DNA from: Niallia taxi
GTDB lineage: Bacteria; Bacillota; Bacilli; Bacillales; Cytobacillaceae
Assembly: GCF_032818155.1 (NCBI RefSeq)
Contig: NZ_CP102589.1
Location: 3,582,001 to 3,646,000 of the forward strand
Direction: 5' to 3'
Length of the DNA: 64,000 nt
This document shows, piece by piece, positions 33,333-41,957 of this stretch. The position numbers and the translations under genes were made by a program. The stretch's first letter is position 1. Each line of letters starts with the position of its first letter. The notes below the pieces were generated by a model. It was not told the origin of the DNA. It searched no databases and saw nothing but the letters and a program-made list of their open reading frames with translations.

Positions 33333-33362
33333 TTGACTGCGCAGTTTGGCTTAAAGTATAAT
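33333..33362 (+). promoter_or_regulatory. Sigma-A promoter of the second DUF21-CBS gene
   Basis: TTGACT (33333-33338), 18 bases, TATAAT (33357-33362): near-consensus. It implies a leader of about 245 bases before the gene, which contains a three-codon ORF (ATGGGATCGTAA after GAGGTGG) and three hairpins near the start codon. Confidence 0.7.
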
Positions 33363-33553
33363 TATTAATACATCTAACGGAAAGATTGAGGTGGTAAGAT
33401 GGGATCGTAAACCTAAAAAGAACCTCTGATTCTTTTCCTATAATTGATCATATCCTAAAACCTACAATCAGCATTCTAACAAACTGGAATAGATCGGTAT
33501 ATTAAAAGAAATCAGAATAGCAGCAGACCTATATACGTACAGCCATAAAAAAC

Positions 33554-33603
33554 TTAATACATGTATTAATCAGGAGGTGACTCCTTACTCGCATCCGCGG
33601 GAT
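33554..33603 (+). promoter_or_regulatory. Cluster of three small hairpins just before the MpfA-like start
   Basis: In order: a perfect 16-base palindrome TTAATACATGTATTAA (33554-33569), AGGAG-GTGA-CTCCT (33572-33585), which hides a full Shine-Dalgarno sequence, and ATCC-GCG-GGAT (33593-33603). The gene starts 12 bases later. The arrangement could control translation, perhaps by Mg2+, but I recognise no known Mg2+ riboswitch (M-box) in it. Confidence 0.4.
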
Positions 33604-33614
33604 AGGGAAACTTA

Positions 33615-34991
33615 TTGGACATATTTAACTTGGTTATAATAGCCATTTTGATTGCTTTTACTGCATTTTTTGTAGCTTCAGAGTTTGCTATTATCAGAGT
33701 GCGCAGTTCTAAAATCGACCAGTTAGTGGAGGAAGGCAACAAAAATGCCATTGCTGCAAAAAAAATCATCACACATCTTGATGAATATTTATCAGCATGC
33801 CAGTTAGGCATTACTATTACTGCACTTGGAATCGGCTGGCTTGGGGAGGAAACGATACATGAAATACTTTCTCCATTATTCCAACTGATCCACATTCCAG
33901 AAACAGCTGTGACCATTATATCCTTTTCTTTATCATTTGCCATTATTACATTTCTTCATGTAGTAGTGGGAGAATTGGCTCCGAAAACATTTGCTATTCA
34001 TAAAGCTGAGGCAATTACCTTATTATCAGCAAGACCATTAATTGCTTTTTATAAGGTTCTCTTCCCATTTATATGGGTCTTGAACGGATCTGCCAGAGTT
34101 ATTACACGCATGTTTGGACTTAAGCCCGTTTCTGAAAATGATTTAGCTCATTCGGAGGAAGAACTTCGCATCATTGTCTCTGAAAGTTTTAAAAGCGGCG
34201 AAATAAACCAATCAGAGTTTAAGTATGTAAACAAAATTTTCGATTTTGATGATCGAATTGCAAAGGAAATTATGGTTCCGCGCACGGAAATCATCTCATT
34301 GGAACAAGCAAGCTCCCTTGATAACTTAATGGAAGTCATTCAAGGTGAACAGTTTACAAGATATCCAATTACAGATGGTGACAAGGATCATATTATTGGC
34401 ATGATTAACGTCAAGGAAATCATGACTGCATTGATTCGCTCAAAAGACTTGAGTGCCAAAAAGCTAGATTCGTATATTCGCCCTGTCATCCGTGTTATTG
34501 AAACCATTCCAATTCACGATCTGCTTGTCAAAATGCAGAAAGAACGAATTCATATGGCGATATTGATGGATGAATACGGCGGTACTTCAGGCTTAGTCAC
34601 TGTTGAAGACATTATTGAAGAGATTGTCGGCGATATCCGTGATGAGTTTGACATGGATGAAATTCCAAGCATTCAAAAGGTAAAGGAAAATCACTTTATC
34701 CTTGATGCAAAGCTGTTGATTACCCAAGTTAACTCCCTTCTTTCCATCGAATTGGATGATGAAGACATTGACACATTGGGCGGTTGGATTCTTACATCCA
34801 ACTATGATGCAACAGAAGGAGACATTCTTACATTTGATTCCTATAGCTTTAAAATAATCGAAATGGAAGACCATCATATCAGATATGTGGAAGTAATGAA
34901 GATGCGTGAAGTTGAAGAACTTCCGGAAACCGCAGGTCAAAGGCAACTTGCTCAATCTGCTGTGTCCACATCTGAAGCCGAAATAGTATAA
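33615..34991 (+). CDS. mpfA: Magnesium efflux protein MpfA/YhdP-like (DUF21-CBS-CorC)
   Basis: This 458-residue protein is very similar to B. subtilis YhdP, now called MpfA, which exports Mg2+. The N-terminal DUF21 domain has FFVASEFAIIRVRSSKIDQL, LSACQLGITITALGIGWLGEE and FLHVVVGELAPKTFAI; the CBS pair has MVPRTEI, FTRYPIT and EYGGTSGLVTVEDIIEEIVGDI; the C-terminal domain has DTLGGWI. It starts at TTG 33615 after AGGG. It has its own strong promoter and long leader, so it is controlled separately from the paralogue upstream. The last 25 residues are a low-complexity tail. Confidence 0.88.
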   Translation: MDIFNLVIIAILIAFTAFFVASEFAIIRVRSSKIDQLVEEGNKNAIAAKKIITHLDEYLSACQLGITITALGIGWLGEETIHEILSPLFQLIHIPETAVTIISFSLSFAIITFLHVVVGELAPKTFAIHKAEAITLLSARPLIAFYKVLFPFIWVLNGSARVITRMFGLKPVSENDLAHSEEELRIIVSESFKSGEINQSEFKYVNKIFDFDDRIAKEIMVPRTEIISLEQASSLDNLMEVIQGEQFTRYPITDGDKDHIIGMINVKEIMTALIRSKDLSAKKLDSYIRPVIRVIETIPIHDLLVKMQKERIHMAILMDEYGGTSGLVTVEDIIEEIVGDIRDEFDMDEIPSIQKVKENHFILDAKLLITQVNSLLSIELDDEDIDTLGGWILTSNYDATEGDILTFDSYSFKIIEMEDHHIRYVEVMKMREVEELPETAGQRQLAQSAVSTSEAEIV

Positions 34992-35021
34992 AAAAAGGAG
35001 GGACAAATCCCTCCTTTTTTT
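34990..35021. terminator. Bidirectional terminator between mpfA-like gene and response regulator
   Basis: Stem AAAAAAGGAGGGA / TCCCTCCTTTTTT with a 4-base loop; serves both convergent genes. Confidence 0.9.
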
Positions 35022-35027
35022 CATTGC

Positions 35028-35729
35028 TTATTCTCCATTTCCAACGGTTTCGTCAAATTTATAACCTACTCCCCAGATCGTATGGATAAACGGCTGCTCC
35101 TTTGTGCCAATCTTATTGCGGAGCCTTTTAATATGCACATCTACCGTTCTTTCGTCTCCATAAAATTGATAACCCCATACTCGGTCCAACAGCTGCTCTC
35201 TTGTAAATACCTGCTTAGGATTGCTGATTAAATAATATAGGAGATCAAATTCCTTTGGAGTTAAGTTGGAAAGCACCTTGCCATTGTAAATAACTTCTCG
35301 CGTTTCCTTGCTGATTTTGAAATGCTCGCTTGTCAGGAAGTTTGAATCCACTTTACTGACAGCATCCTTTTGATAACGGCGGGTAACTGCCTTAATTCTT
35401 GCCATCAGCGTTAAAGGGCTGAAAGGCTTCGTTACATAATCATCTGCACCCATTTCGAGACCTAACACTTGATCTGACTCACTGTCTTTGGCTGTCAACA
35501 TAATAATAGGTACAGAGCTGACCTCTCTTATCCTTCTACAGATAGTGACTCCTTCCATTCCAGGCAGCATCCAGTCAACAATGATGATATCCCAATCCTG
35601 GTTCTCTAGAAAAAAATCAAGCGCTTCTTTACCATTATGTATAAACTTTCCATCATAATTTTCCTTTAGAAAAAACATCTCCAGCATGGAGCATACACTT
35701 TCATTATCCTCTATAACTAATATCTTCAT
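35028..35729 (-). CDS. OmpR/PhoB-family response regulator, no adjacent kinase
   Basis: This 233-residue protein has a receiver domain (1-115; phospho-acceptor Asp52 in IIIVDWMLPG, Thr/Lys in MLTAKDS and VTKPFSP) and a winged-helix domain (about 135-230; LTPKEFDLLYYLISNP, RTVDVHIKRLRNKIG, TIWGVGYKF). I use ATG 35729, ten bases after GAGG; an ATG two codons upstream is possible but too close to the ribosome site. No histidine kinase gene lies nearby, so it is an orphan in this window, and its regulon cannot be inferred. Confidence 0.9.
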   Translation of the reverse strand: MKILVIEDNESVCSMLEMFFLKENYDGKFIHNGKEALDFFLENQDWDIIIVDWMLPGMEGVTICRRIREVSSVPIIMLTAKDSESDQVLGLEMGADDYVTKPFSPLTLMARIKAVTRRYQKDAVSKVDSNFLTSEHFKISKETREVIYNGKVLSNLTPKEFDLLYYLISNPKQVFTREQLLDRVWGYQFYGDERTVDVHIKRLRNKIGTKEQPFIHTIWGVGYKFDETVGNGE

Positions 35730-35850
35730 ATTCATTCATCCTCACGGCATTGACATGCTTTTTACTATTCTCTATTATAGCAAAAAAAGACTATAAGCAT
35801 TACTTACATAGAAAAAATCCCTTTAAGGATGGACCTATAGTGTTGAATCT

Positions 35851-35891
35851 AAAAAAACTGCAGGCAACCTAAAGTTTGCCTGCAGTTTTTT
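35851..35891. terminator. Terminator after the nitroreductase gene
   Basis: Stem AAAAAACTGCAGGCAA with its complement and a 7-base loop, U-rich on both strands. Confidence 0.9.
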
Positions 35892-35895
35892 AGAT

Positions 35896-36522
35896 TTATA
35901 TCCAAGTTGTTGTCTTTTCTAATGGAAGCCGGTCTGTTTCTCTTCCAGGTGCAGCTGCTTTACCAACAGTAATTAGCATTAGCGGCAAGTAGCGTTCAGA
36001 GATTTGGAACTCTTCAACGAACTTTCCACGGTTGAATCCGCCAATAGCACATGTATCCAGTCCTTTTCCTTTCGCTGCAAGCATCAATTGCATAGCTGCC
36101 AAGGAAGCATTTGAGTTTGCCGCATCCCTAGGATATACGTCGTTTGAATAAGCTCCATTAATTTGTCCTTTAATGACTTCTGCAAGCTCTTCTTTTATTC
36201 TGCCTTTTTCAATATCCTGACCGAATACTTCTTCTGCGTTTTTATCTGCTTCTAAATCACCAAGTATTGCGATAACACAGGATGATTGTGTTATTTGCTG
36301 TTGATTAAAAGCTATTGGAAGAAGTCTTTCCTGAGCTTCTGTTCCGTGAAAAACAACAAAATGCCAATGCTGCAGATTCCAAGCAGACGGCGCTCTTCCT
36401 GCCAGCTCGAGTAGCTCCTCAATTTCTTGCTTCGATAATTGATGGCTCTCATCATAAACCTTCACTGCTCTGCGTGCTTTTAATATATCCAAAAATTGCC
36501 CACTGCTAATTTCTGTAGTCAT
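35896..36522 (-). CDS. Nitroreductase family flavoprotein (YdgI/MhqN-like)
   Basis: This 208-residue FMN-dependent oxidoreductase has the family N-terminus ILKARRAVKVYDESHQLS (FMN phosphate-binding Arg pair), AGRAPSAWNLQHWHFVVF, SNASLAAMQLMLAAKGKGLDTCAIGGF and PLMLITVGKAA. Such enzymes reduce nitroaromatics or quinones with NAD(P)H. It resembles B. subtilis YdgI. ATG 36522 follows TGGAGGGAACCA; the open frame extends 62 codons further upstream but crosses the promoter and is not used. It diverges from the corA-like gene. Confidence 0.88.
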   Translation of the reverse strand: MTTEISSGQFLDILKARRAVKVYDESHQLSKQEIEELLELAGRAPSAWNLQHWHFVVFHGTEAQERLLPIAFNQQQITQSSCVIAILGDLEADKNAEEVFGQDIEKGRIKEELAEVIKGQINGAYSNDVYPRDAANSNASLAAMQLMLAAKGKGLDTCAIGGFNRGKFVEEFQISERYLPLMLITVGKAAAPGRETDRLPLEKTTTWI

Positions 36523-36570
36523 TGGTTCCCTCCATAAATACTTACTTTTTGTAACTAACTTATTAATGAA

Positions 36571-36599
36571 ATAATAACCTTGAAAACTTTTTTCGTCAA
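36571..36599 (-). promoter_or_regulatory. Promoter of the nitroreductase gene, with a nearby palindrome
   Basis: On the minus strand TTGACG (36599-36594), 17 bases, TATTAT (36576-36571). Downstream of it, at 36542-36554, TTAC-N5-GTAA forms an inverted repeat over the early transcript that could be an operator for a redox- or quinone-sensing repressor; this last point is a guess. Confidence 0.6.
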
Positions 36600-36676
36600 G
36601 AATAGAATATGATATACATACACTGTTGTTTATATGGAATAAGACCTTCCATACTTTACTTATACAAGGAGAAATC

Positions 36677-37627
36677 ATGATTGAGATTATTGCACTAACA
36701 AAAAACAAAACAATTGAAACTGGTCTGACAATGGAGGATTGGAAGAAAGGGACATATGAATGGTATTGGATTGATTTTCATGCGCCTGATGATAAGGAAG
36801 TCGATTATTTAAGGAACCCCCTTCAATTCCATCCCCTTTCAATTGAAGATTGCCTCCATAATTTGCAACGACCTAAAATAGACTATTTTGATGAATATAC
36901 TTTTTTTGTAACACATAGCCTCGAAGCGAAAACATTTGCGAAAGAAGAGCTTAATCTTTTTGTTGGTGATAATTATATCGTCAGCTTTCATAAAAAGCCT
37001 TCCATCGAGGTTCAATATGTTGCTAAAAAGCTTTTAGGTGATAAATCTCCAGCTAAGTGGAGCCAATTTACGGTGTTGTATGAATTACTAGACCATCTTG
37101 TCGATAACTATATCCCAATTATCTATGAAATTGAGGATTTTTTGAATGAAATCGATGAAAACACTGACAACAAATCAATGGAAGTATTGCTAGACGACCT
37201 TTATGACACAAGACACCGCCTATTATCAGTTCGCCACACTGTTGTGCCGATGCGTGATCTCCTTTATACATTGCTGAATACGAAAAAGCTGACAGCCGTG
37301 TCAAATAAGCGGGAATATTACTCCGATATTTATGACCACCTGCTAAAGCTGACAGAGGTAATCGAGTCGAACAGAGAAATGACAGCGGATATTAGGGACA
37401 GTTATCTATCTTATAATGCCCACCAATCTAATCGCATTATGCAAATCCTAACAGTGATTACGACCATCTTTATGCCTTTGAGCTTTCTTGTAGGCCTTTA
37501 TGGTATGAACTTTCAATATATGCCTGAGCTCGCTTGGAAATATGGCTATTTCACCTTATTAGGCATTATGGCTACAATCGCAGTTTGTATGTTTGTATTC
37601 TTCAAAAGAAAAGGCTGGTTTAAATAA
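36677..37627 (+). CDS. corA: CorA-family Mg2+/metal transporter
   Basis: This 316-residue protein has the CorA layout: a long cytoplasmic alpha/beta and helical part, then two C-terminal TM helices with the signature YGMN in LVGLYGMNFQYMPEL between them and a short basic tail (FFKRKGWFK). The GMN motif and the MPEL loop form the pore entrance. It imports Mg2+ or other divalent ions as a pentamer. ATG 36677 follows AAGGAGAAATC. It lies two genes from an MpfA-like efflux protein, so uptake and efflux proteins for Mg2+ are grouped within 6 kb. Confidence 0.93.
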   Translation: MIEIIALTKNKTIETGLTMEDWKKGTYEWYWIDFHAPDDKEVDYLRNPLQFHPLSIEDCLHNLQRPKIDYFDEYTFFVTHSLEAKTFAKEELNLFVGDNYIVSFHKKPSIEVQYVAKKLLGDKSPAKWSQFTVLYELLDHLVDNYIPIIYEIEDFLNEIDENTDNKSMEVLLDDLYDTRHRLLSVRHTVVPMRDLLYTLLNTKKLTAVSNKREYYSDIYDHLLKLTEVIESNREMTADIRDSYLSYNAHQSNRIMQILTVITTIFMPLSFLVGLYGMNFQYMPELAWKYGYFTLLGIMATIAVCMFVFFKRKGWFK

Positions 37628-37632
37628 GCTAT

Positions 37633-37673
37633 GCAAATCAACTTCGAATTGAAGGTTGTTGATTTGCTTTTTT
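37633..37673 (+). terminator. Terminator after corA
   Basis: Stem GCAAATCAAC / GTTGATTTGC (37633-37642 with 37658-37667), followed by T6. Confidence 0.85.
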
Positions 37674-37821
37674 CTCTTTTTGCAGTTCAGAACAATGCCA
37701 AACATAACATTCGTATGGTAAAATAATGATATCCCCTTTATTTTGAGTATCCCCATGACTCATTGCCTTTTCTATATTTTTAAAATTCATAAAATTCTAC
37801 ATAAAGATTGGAGGAAACTAA

Positions 37822-38724
37822 ATGGAAGCACCGCAACTCGAAACGTCTATTGGCGATCAAAAACCTCAGCATAAAGTGCTGCCAAAAAGCGTGTTATTAA
37901 AAAGAGGACTTTTTATCATTTTAGGAAGTGTCATGATGGGTGTTGGCATTGAGGAATTCCTCGTTCCTAACCAAATCCTTGATGGAGGAATTGTCGGCAT
38001 TTCCATTATTCTTTCCCACTTGTTTTCCATTAAGCTCGGTTTCTTCATTTTCCTGCTTAATATTCCATTTTTCTATATTGGCTATAAACAAATCGGAAAG
38101 ACTTTCGCCCTCTCTACTTTGTTAGGAATCACCGTATTATCCATAACCACCATTCTGCTTCATGATGTTCCAGTATTTACGGAGGATCTGCTCTTAGCAA
38201 CCGTCTTTGGGGGAATTATATTAGGTGTCGGTGTGGGAATTGTTCTCCGCTTTGGAGGGTCTTTAGACGGCACCGAAATCCTGGCACTTCTTTTTAGCAA
38301 AAAGCTTCCCTTTTCAGTCGGAGAAATCATTATGTTTTTTAACTTTTTTATTTTCATTACAGCAGGTTTTGTTTTCACATGGGACAGAGCAATGTATTCC
38401 ATTATTGCTTACTTTATCGCCTTTAAGGTTATTGATATTGTAATAGCAGGTCTTGATGAGTCGAAATCTGCCTGGATTATCAGTGACCATGCTGAAGTTA
38501 TTGGCGAAACCATTATTGCTAGATTAGGACGAGGGGTTACTTATCTTAAGGGAGAAGGTGCTTATACTGGTGATAATAAGAAGGTCATATTCTGTGTCAT
38601 TAACAGGCTTGAGGAAGCAAAGCTGAAATTGATTGTAGAAGAACTAGACCCGACGGCCTTTCTTGCTGTAGCTAATATCGCAGAAGTCCGAGGCGGCCGC
38701 TTTAAGAAAAAAGACATCCATTAA
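37822..38724 (+). CDS. YitT-family membrane protein (DUF161-DUF2179)
   Basis: This 300-residue protein has five or six TM helices (about 25-215) with glycine-rich family motifs IEEFLVPNQILDGGIVGISI and LRFGGSLDGTEILA. A C-terminal soluble DUF2179 domain follows (about 215-295, SKSAWIISDHAEVIGETI and RGVTYLKGEGAYTG). B. subtilis has several (YitT, YvjA, YqfU, YpjC). Their function is unknown; transport has been suggested. ATG 37822 follows TTGGAGGAAACTAA. A shorter relative without DUF2179 is at 51986. Confidence 0.9.
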   Translation: MEAPQLETSIGDQKPQHKVLPKSVLLKRGLFIILGSVMMGVGIEEFLVPNQILDGGIVGISIILSHLFSIKLGFFIFLLNIPFFYIGYKQIGKTFALSTLLGITVLSITTILLHDVPVFTEDLLLATVFGGIILGVGVGIVLRFGGSLDGTEILALLFSKKLPFSVGEIIMFFNFFIFITAGFVFTWDRAMYSIIAYFIAFKVIDIVIAGLDESKSAWIISDHAEVIGETIIARLGRGVTYLKGEGAYTGDNKKVIFCVINRLEEAKLKLIVEELDPTAFLAVANIAEVRGGRFKKKDIH

Positions 38725-38732
38725 TAATCTTC

Positions 38733-38766
38733 AAAAGAAGAGCTTCGCCTAAGCTCTTCTTCTTTT
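38733..38766 (+). terminator. Terminator after the YitT-family gene
   Basis: Stem AAAAGAAGAGCTT / AAGCTCTTCTTCTTTT around a five-base loop, ending in a T-rich tract. Confidence 0.8.
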
Positions 38767-38902
38767 GTTTCACTTTCCTGCCTGCAAATCGTCTATTTAA
38801 CTTTATATTTGTCAACACTTGAAACAGGCTATTATTTGATTCCGTTTACAAGCATCGTTAGAATATGACTAAAGAAAATAAATGTATAAAGGGGGAGAAA
38901 AT

Positions 38903-39691
38903 TTGAAAAAGAATGCAACCATCTACATCCTTTCGCTTTCTTCACTCGTTTGTTTGATGTGGATGCTTGGTCTCGGCTGGGTACTTGTCGATTATGCACA
39001 AGGCTCAAAAAAGGAACTGAACACACCTAATACACTTACAGCAAAGGCACCTTCTGGCGGTGTCCAGCTTCTTGCATTAGGAGATTCACTAACAAGAGGA
39101 ACAGGTGATCAGGCTGGAAAAGGTTATATCGGCTACCTGAAGGACAAGCTTGCAGAGAAAACAAATGAGAAAATTACTCTAACAAATTACGGTGTTAAAG
39201 GCGCAACCTCTAAGGAACTTGCTGCACAAATCAAGCAGCAGGAAATCCAAAGACAGGCAAAAAATGCTGATATTATTTTTATTACAATCGGCGGGAATGA
39301 TTTGTTCCAAGGCGGGGAAACCCTTTCCCATATTGACGACAATACCATTGCTGATCTATCTGCATCTTATAATCAAAACTTGAAGGAAATATTAACTACC
39401 ATCAGATCTACAAACAAGGAAGCACCAATTTACTTGATCGGTCTTTACAACCCATTCAGCGATTTGGAAAACAGTGAAGCTACATCCAAAATTGTCCGTG
39501 ATTGGAATTATGCAAGTGCTGAAACAAGCTCTGCCTTTGCAAAGACAATTTTTGTTCCTACATATGATATTTTCCAGCAAAATGTACAGACTTATCTTTA
39601 TTCAGACCACTTCCATCCTAACAAACAGGGGTATGAATTAATGGCAGATAGAGTTGCTTCCTTAATTTCATGGGAGGTGGAGGAAAATTGA
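38903..39691 (+). CDS. Membrane-anchored or secreted GDSL (SGNH) esterase/lipase
   Basis: This 262-residue hydrolase starts with a hydrophobic signal or anchor (about residues 6-30). The SGNH blocks follow: block I ALGDSLTRG with the nucleophile Ser62, block II Gly in NYGVKGATS, block III GGND and block V DHFHPN with Asp235 and His238. It probably deacylates lipids or cell-wall substrates outside the membrane. I use TTG 38903, five bases after GGGGGAG, rather than the ATG seven codons upstream, which includes that site. Its stop overlaps the start of the next ABC ATPase gene (TTGA), so the three genes to 41572 form one operon. Confidence 0.88.
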   Translation: MKKNATIYILSLSSLVCLMWMLGLGWVLVDYAQGSKKELNTPNTLTAKAPSGGVQLLALGDSLTRGTGDQAGKGYIGYLKDKLAEKTNEKITLTNYGVKGATSKELAAQIKQQEIQRQAKNADIIFITIGGNDLFQGGETLSHIDDNTIADLSASYNQNLKEILTTIRSTNKEAPIYLIGLYNPFSDLENSEATSKIVRDWNYASAETSSAFAKTIFVPTYDIFQQNVQTYLYSDHFHPNKQGYELMADRVASLISWEVEEN

Positions 39692-40599
39692 GTGAGACTA
39701 CCTTATCGGTTAGAAATTTAACCAAAACAATCGGAAAAAGACAGATTATTAAAGATATCAGCTTTGAACTGAAAAGCGGTGAGGTGTTTGGCTTTCTCGG
39801 ACCGAACGGTGCCGGAAAGACAACAACAATTCGGATGCTCGTCGGTTTAATTAAACCTACATCAGGTTCCATTCAAATATGTGGATACGATGTAAAAAAG
39901 GATTTCTCTAAAGCGATGGAAAGACTCGGATGTATTGTAGAAAACCCAGAGCTTTATCCCTATTTAACAGGCTGGGAAAACCTGCAATTTTTTGCCCGTA
40001 TGCTAAAGGGCGTTGATGACAAAAGAATACAAGAAATTGTGGAGCTTGTTGGGCTGAAGGAAAGAATTCATGACAAGGTTAAAACATACTCCCTCGGAAT
40101 GAGACAAAGGCTGGGAATAGGCCAAGCTCTGTTAAGCAGACCTAAGGTTTTAATCCTGGATGAGCCTACAAACGGCTTAGACCCGTCTGGTATAAGGGAA
40201 ATGCGGCAGTTTATTCGCTTTCTGGCAAAGGAAGAAGGATTGAGCGTTTTAGTTTCAAGCCATCTCCTTAGTGAAATCCAATTGCTGTGTGACAGGGTGT
40301 CCATTATATTGAGCGGGAAAATCATTCACACAGAAACCGTTCATTCCTTGCTGACAGCACAGGAAAAGATATTTTGGCGTTTTACTCCAATGGATGCTGG
40401 TGTGGAAATACTAAGAAGTGTCTCACCATCTGTCAAAATTGATGGAGATACAGTAATCACTCCATTTATTGAAGAAGAAGCGGGCCAGTGGAGCAGGCTG
40501 TTATTCGAGGCAAATGTACAAGTAAAGGAAATGAACAGACAAATCCCTTCCTTAGAGCATCTCTTCCTTGAGCTGACAGGAGGTGAGTCTATTGAGTAA
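39688..40599 (+). CDS. ABC exporter ATPase (BcrA/YhcH-like)
   Basis: This 303-residue ATP-binding subunit has Walker A GPNGAGKTT, Q-loop ENPELYPYLTGWENL, signature YSLGMRQRLGIGQAL, Walker B VLILDEPTNGLDPSG and switch His VSSHLLSE. The TNGLDP and PELYPYLTG features are typical of the bacitracin/lantibiotic-immunity type ATPases. The start TTG 39688 follows GGAGGTGGAGGAAAA and overlaps the esterase stop. It forms an exporter with the next gene; the substrate is not shown, and an antimicrobial or lipid export role is only an inference from the group. Confidence 0.9.
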   Translation: MSETTLSVRNLTKTIGKRQIIKDISFELKSGEVFGFLGPNGAGKTTTIRMLVGLIKPTSGSIQICGYDVKKDFSKAMERLGCIVENPELYPYLTGWENLQFFARMLKGVDDKRIQEIVELVGLKERIHDKVKTYSLGMRQRLGIGQALLSRPKVLILDEPTNGLDPSGIREMRQFIRFLAKEEGLSVLVSSHLLSEIQLLCDRVSIILSGKIIHTETVHSLLTAQEKIFWRFTPMDAGVEILRSVSPSVKIDGDTVITPFIEEEAGQWSRLLFEANVQVKEMNRQIPSLEHLFLELTGGESIE

Positions 40600-41572
40600 A
40601 CTTGTCTACAATGAAATGCTTAAGCTCGTTAAAAGCAAGCGGCTGTTTGTTGTTACATTGATTATCGGCATCATGATTGCTATGTTCACATATGCACAGT
40701 TTAGAGAAATGGAAAATGTGAAGAAACGCTTAGGGGATGTTGACTGGCGCACTACCTTGCAGCAATCAATCATCGATACACAAAACAGGATTGGCTCAAG
40801 CGGTATTTCAGATGAATGGCGAAACCAACTAAAGGTCCGCATCAGTCAATCTCAATATTATCTTGATCATGACATCAATCCGCAAGAACCGGGTGCTCCA
40901 ACATTCCTTCGTGTTTTTCTAGATAACTCGATGCAGCTGTTACTGCCATTAATGGTGATGATTGTCGCTGCTGACCTTGTTTCATCTGAGCGAAGTATCG
41001 GCACCATTAAGCTGCTCTTAACACGGCCAGTCCGCCGTTGGAGGATTTTGCTCAGCAAATACATTACATTGGTTTTGTCCATTTCGTTCATTCTCTTTAT
41101 GTTCGGATTATTCGCTTATATTATCAGTGGACTATTCTTCGGATATGTAGGCTGGACAGCTCCTATTCTTACCGGATTTACAGTTGAAGCAGGCGAGCTA
41201 AATACTGCCGGAGTCCATCTTGTACCACAATGGCAATATATAATGATGGTATTTGGACTAGCCTGGTTTGTTTCCCTCGTTGTTGGTACTCTATCCTTTA
41301 TGCTGTCAATCCTGATTAGGAGCACAGCTGCTGGAATGGGAGTAATGCTTGCATTTTTAATTTCCGGGACAATTATCAGCAATATCGCTTCCTCTTGGGA
41401 ATCTGCAAAGTATTTGTTCATGGTAAACCTGAGGCTCACAGACTACTTGCAAGGAAATATCCCCCCTATTGAAGGAATGTCCTTGCCCTTTTCCTTGACT
41501 GTACTGGCAATATGGGGAGCAGCAGCATTAGTCATTTCCTTTTTCACCTTTACTAAAAAAGATATATATTAA
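40592..41572 (+). CDS. ABC-2 exporter permease
   Basis: This 326-residue membrane subunit has a first TM at about residues 15-32 (RLFVVTLIIGIMIAMF), an extracellular domain to about 105, then five TM helices. The motif SSERSIGTIKLLLTRPVRRWRILLSKY between TM2 and TM3 is the coupling region of ABC-2 permeases. I place the start at TTG 40592, five bases after AGGAGGTGA, giving an 8-base overlap with the ATPase gene. It is the third gene of the esterase-ATPase-permease operon and is followed by a strong terminator. Confidence 0.88.
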   Translation: MSKLVYNEMLKLVKSKRLFVVTLIIGIMIAMFTYAQFREMENVKKRLGDVDWRTTLQQSIIDTQNRIGSSGISDEWRNQLKVRISQSQYYLDHDINPQEPGAPTFLRVFLDNSMQLLLPLMVMIVAADLVSSERSIGTIKLLLTRPVRRWRILLSKYITLVLSISFILFMFGLFAYIISGLFFGYVGWTAPILTGFTVEAGELNTAGVHLVPQWQYIMMVFGLAWFVSLVVGTLSFMLSILIRSTAAGMGVMLAFLISGTIISNIASSWESAKYLFMVNLRLTDYLQGNIPPIEGMSLPFSLTVLAIWGAAALVISFFTFTKKDIY

Positions 41573-41602
41573 AAAAATCTGGGATCCCCAGATTTTTTTT
41601 TT
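41571..41602. terminator. Bidirectional terminator
   Basis: Stem AAAAAATCTGG / CCAGATTTTTT (roughly 41572-41600) with a GATCCC loop; it ends the ABC operon and the convergent DUF3889 gene, whose stop lies in its right arm. Confidence 0.85.
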
Positions 41603-41930
41603 ATGGCTGATCAGGTTCACTCACAGTCAAAGAGATGAACTTATCATTTTCTAAATCATGCTTTATTACTACTTGTACTGTTTTTTCTTTGCTGTTTTCC
41701 TTAACAATGAACTTAAAGCTGTCTTCCACTTCCATTGTTGTGATTTTCTTTCTGCCCATATACTTATAGTCAGTAACTGCTTGATCTGGATAATCTGCTT
41801 TGACTACAGCAATAGCAATGCTACCGTATTTTTCATAATCCGATTTTTGAACCGCAATATTATGAGATGGAAATAAGAATGCCATAATTAGTATGGATGC
41901 AACTAATATAGGAAAAGCCCGATTCTTCAT
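41601..41930 (-). CDS. Secreted DUF3889-like protein
   Basis: This 109-residue protein has an N-terminal signal sequence (about 5-25) and a mature part with YEKYGSIAIAVVKADYPD, VTDYKYMGRKK and FKFIVKENSKEKTVQVVI. This matches my memory of the DUF3889 family, small secreted Bacillus proteins of unknown function. ATG 41930 follows GGAGGTTAAC. It lies 27 bases after the carboxypeptidase gene on the same strand and may be co-transcribed with it. Confidence 0.75.
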   Translation of the reverse strand: MKNRAFPILVASILIMAFLFPSHNIAVQKSDYEKYGSIAIAVVKADYPDQAVTDYKYMGRKKITTMEVEDSFKFIVKENSKEKTVQVVIKHDLENDKFISLTVSEPDQP

Positions 41931-41957
41931 GTTAACCTCCTAAAACCTTTTTTCCTA

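Noticed and set aside
33181..33614. M-box (Mg2+) riboswitch before the MpfA-like gene
   Set aside because: The conserved M-box core is absent and there is no terminator in the leader; only small hairpins are seen.
36542..36554. Specific assignment of the TTAC-N5-GTAA palindrome to a YodB- or MhqR-type repressor
   Set aside because: The motif does not clearly match either consensus as I know it, so it is listed only as a generic operator candidate.
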